The notes under the pieces: generated by a model
What the model was told of the DNA's origin: nothing
Database searches by the model: none
Seen by the model: only the letters and a program-made list of their open reading frames with translations
Source of the DNA: Candidatus Moraniibacteriota bacterium
Lineage (GTDB): Bacteria; Patescibacteriota; Minisyncoccia; Moranbacterales; UBA9337
Length of the DNA stretch: 6,518 nucleotides
Direction: 5' to 3'
NCBI GenBank assembly: GCA_003510795.1
Contig: DOKP01000009.1
Location: 7,974-14,491 of the forward strand
Made by a program: the position numbers and the translations under genes
Shown here: piece by piece, positions 4,622 through 6,518 of the stretch
How positions within the stretch are numbered: position 1 is the stretch's first letter
How the letters are laid out: every line of letters begins with the position of its first letter

Positions 4622-6487
4622 ATGGATAAATTTTTAAAAAATGTTTTAGCTCCAACCCTGATAGTATTCTTACTTATATCAGGTTTAATGATGATATATA
4701 AATCGCCAGCAGTTAAAATAGAGGATATCGCTCTATCTAAATTAGTCAGTCAAATAAATAGTAACGAAGTCAAAGAAATTATTGTTTCCGGCGGTGAATT
4801 GAAAATTGATCTCAATAACGGGACCAAGGAAAAAGCCTCTAAGGAAGTAGAAAGTTCATTGGTAGAAACCTTATCAAATTACGGAGTTAACAAAGAAGCT
4901 TTACAAAAAGTTAATATTGAAATAAAAAGAGAGTCCGGTTTTGCCGTCTGGGCAAGTATAATTTTGCCTTTTCTTTTGCCGATTCTTTTGATTGGGGGAT
5001 TTCTCTGGTTTATGATGCGCCAAGCACAAAGAGGAAATTCTCAGGCGATGTCATTTGGAATGAGTAAGGCCCGAATGCTAGATCCTAAGGACAAAAAGAA
5101 AAGAACTCTTTTTAAAGATGTAGCCGGAGCCAAGGAAGCTAAAGAGGAATTAATGGAAATAGTAGAATTTCTTAAACATCCTAAAAAGTTTTTAAATATG
5201 GGTGCTAAGATTCCTAAGGGAGTTTTGCTTTTGGGACCTCCCGGAACTGGTAAAACTTTGGTAGCCAAAGCGGTAGCTGGAGAAGCAGGTGTGCCATTTT
5301 TTAATATAAGCGGATCAGAATTTGTAGAAATGTTTGTGGGGGTCGGAGCATCTCGAGTAAGAGATTTATTTAAACAAGCCAAGAAGAATGCACCGGCGAT
5401 TGTATTTATCGATGAAATTGATGCAGTGGGCAGGCACCGTGGAGCAGGCTTGGGTGGTGGGCATGACGAACGCGAGCAAACGCTTAATCAGATATTAGTA
5501 GAGATGGATGGTTTTGAAACCGGTGCTAATGTGATTGTGATGGCGGCTACTAACCGTCCTGACGTCCTCGATCCAGCCTTGCTTCGACCAGGTAGATTTG
5601 ATAGACGCGTAACTTTGGATTTACCAGATATCAATGAACGAAAAGCGATTTTGAAAATCCACTCAAAAAATAAAAAATTAGAAGAAGGAGTTGATATAAA
5701 TAATATCGCGCAACGTACTCCTGGGTTTTCGGGAGCGGATTTGGCCAATCTAGTTAATGAAGCTGCAATTTTATCCGCGCGAAAAAATAAAACAGTAATT
5801 GGAATGAATGAGCTCCGCGAATCAATTGAAAAAGTAATGATGGGACCAGAAAGAAAGAGTCGCGTGATTCGCAAGGATGAACAAAAAATTGTGGCTTATC
5901 ATGAAGCTGGTCACGCACTAGTAGCAGCCTTTTCCAAACACGCTGATCCAGTACAAAAAATTTCCATTATTTCTCGAGGAAGTGCTGGCGGTTATACGAT
6001 GGCGGTACCAACTGAAGATAAAATGTTGCACTCGCGTGGATATTTTCTAGATGAAATCGCGGTGCTACTGAGTGGTTTTGTCACGGAGCAAGAAATCTTT
6101 GGTGATGTAACAACGGGTGCTTCTAACGATTTAGAAAGAGCTACCAATATGGCCAGAAATATGGTAACTCGCTATGGGATGAGTAATCTTGGACCGCGCA
6201 CTTTCGGCAAAAAAGAAGAATTGATTTTTTTGGGCAAGGAAGTAAGCGAGCAAAAAAATTATTCCGAAAAAACTGCCCAAGATATCGATACGGAAGTGCA
6301 TAATTTAATTGAAGGAGCCAGAAAGAGATCTTTGGAGATTATTATTGAGAAAAAAGATAAACTAGATAAGTTAGCCGAAACTTTAATTGAGAAAGAAACG
6401 ATTGAGAAAGAAGAGTTTGATGAAATTATGGAAATAACCGGAATGACAGAGAAGATTGAGATGGTGGAGAGGAAAGAAGAAAAATAA
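4622..6487 (+). CDS. ftsH: ATP-dependent membrane zinc metalloprotease FtsH
   Basis: FtsH is a hexameric inner-membrane protease that unfolds and degrades damaged membrane proteins and selected cytosolic regulators. The 621-residue protein has two membrane segments (about 8-26 and 108-131) enclosing an external domain, then the AAA+ module: Walker A GPPGTGKT (205-212), pore motif Phe-Val-Gly (238-240), Walker B VFIDEID (261-267) and the second region of homology ATNRPDVLDPALLRPGRFDR, with arginine fingers Arg322 and Arg325. The M41 peptidase domain follows, with HEAGH (427-431) and the third zinc ligand Asp503 in SNDLERAT. A charged helical tail ends the protein. All catalytic residues are present and length is normal (E. 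coli 644). The ATG at 4622 gives the expected short cytoplasmic N-terminus; there is no Shine-Dalgarno motif. Last gene before a strong terminator; tilS next to ftsH is a known conserved pairing. Confidence 0.98.
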   Translation: MDKFLKNVLAPTLIVFLLISGLMMIYKSPAVKIEDIALSKLVSQINSNEVKEIIVSGGELKIDLNNGTKEKASKEVESSLVETLSNYGVNKEALQKVNIEIKRESGFAVWASIILPFLLPILLIGGFLWFMMRQAQRGNSQAMSFGMSKARMLDPKDKKKRTLFKDVAGAKEAKEELMEIVEFLKHPKKFLNMGAKIPKGVLLLGPPGTGKTLVAKAVAGEAGVPFFNISGSEFVEMFVGVGASRVRDLFKQAKKNAPAIVFIDEIDAVGRHRGAGLGGGHDEREQTLNQILVEMDGFETGANVIVMAATNRPDVLDPALLRPGRFDRRVTLDLPDINERKAILKIHSKNKKLEEGVDINNIAQRTPGFSGADLANLVNEAAILSARKNKTVIGMNELRESIEKVMMGPERKSRVIRKDEQKIVAYHEAGHALVAAFSKHADPVQKISIISRGSAGGYTMAVPTEDKMLHSRGYFLDEIAVLLSGFVTEQEIFGDVTTGASNDLERATNMARNMVTRYGMSNLGPRTFGKKEELIFLGKEVSEQKNYSEKTAQDIDTEVHNLIEGARKRSLEIIIEKKDKLDKLAETLIEKETIEKEEFDEIMEITGMTEKIEMVERKEEK

Positions 6488-6496
6488 ACTTTTAAA

Positions 6497-6518
6497 AAAC
6501 TACCCCTCGGGGTAGTTT
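6497..6518 (+). terminator. Intrinsic terminator after ftsH
   Basis: Nine bases before the loop, AAACTACCC (6497-6505), pair perfectly with GGGTAGTTT (6510-6518) around a CTCG tetraloop (6506-6509), starting 9 bases after the ftsH stop codon. The stem begins with A-rich and ends with T-rich sequence, so it could work in both directions. The window ends at the TTT, so the full T-run cannot be seen. Confidence 0.85.

Noticed and set aside
5041..5874. Long minus-strand open frames opposite ftsH (5041-5382 and 5488-5874)
   Set aside because: They lie wholly antisense to a well-conserved gene, show no recognisable domain or gene-like context, and are as expected from the codon pattern of the plus strand.

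Overview
The window looks like core chromosome from a low-GC, small-genome bacterium, most likely a member of the Candidate Phyla Radiation (Patescibacteria, Parcubacteria-like). That placement is inference from four things: AT-rich non-coding DNA, compact housekeeping genes without Shine-Dalgarno motifs, a guanylate kinase-like protein with an altered P-loop, and short GC-rich palindromic repeats inside coding sequence of a kind I associate with these genomes. All the long frames read through with the standard code. The only TGA stop is that of the leftmost gene.

Layout. A few codons of an upstream plus-strand gene may end at 50. An RluD/RluA-type 23S rRNA pseudouridine synthase lies on the minus strand (75-1043). 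It is divergent from everything to its right. The 469-base divergent intergenic region (1044-1512) holds candidate promoters for both directions, a roughly 146-base inverted-repeat (MITE-like) element, three copies of a heptamer ATTCGTA, and an AT-rich hairpin in the presumed leader of the next gene. On the plus strand follow a four-domain S1 RNA-binding protein with a Lys/Glu-rich tail (1513-2895), a guanylate kinase homologue (2982-3536), the tRNA-Ile lysidine synthetase TilS (3548-4591) and the membrane protease FtsH (4622-6487). The window ends in a strong hairpin terminator (6497-6518).

The plus-strand genes have short gaps (86, 11 and 30 bases) and probably form one transcription unit, with a possible partial stop or structured element between the S1 gene and gmk. 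The theme is translation and growth: rRNA modification, mRNA/ribosome binding, guanine nucleotide supply, AUA decoding and membrane protein quality control. In many Firmicutes tilS-hpt-ftsH is a conserved cluster; here a purine enzyme (gmk homologue) sits before tilS and hpt is absent.

The most interesting points are: (1) the gmk homologue keeps its GMP-binding and lid residues, but the invariant P-loop Lys-Ser is Glu-Asp; (2) tilS carries an in-frame, GC-rich, palindromic insertion of about 27 codons; (3) the S1 tail carries a shorter hairpin repeat that shares a 9-base core with the tilS insertion, suggesting a family of repeats that enters genes in frame; (4) the divergent intergenic region contains a two-armed inverted-repeat element.
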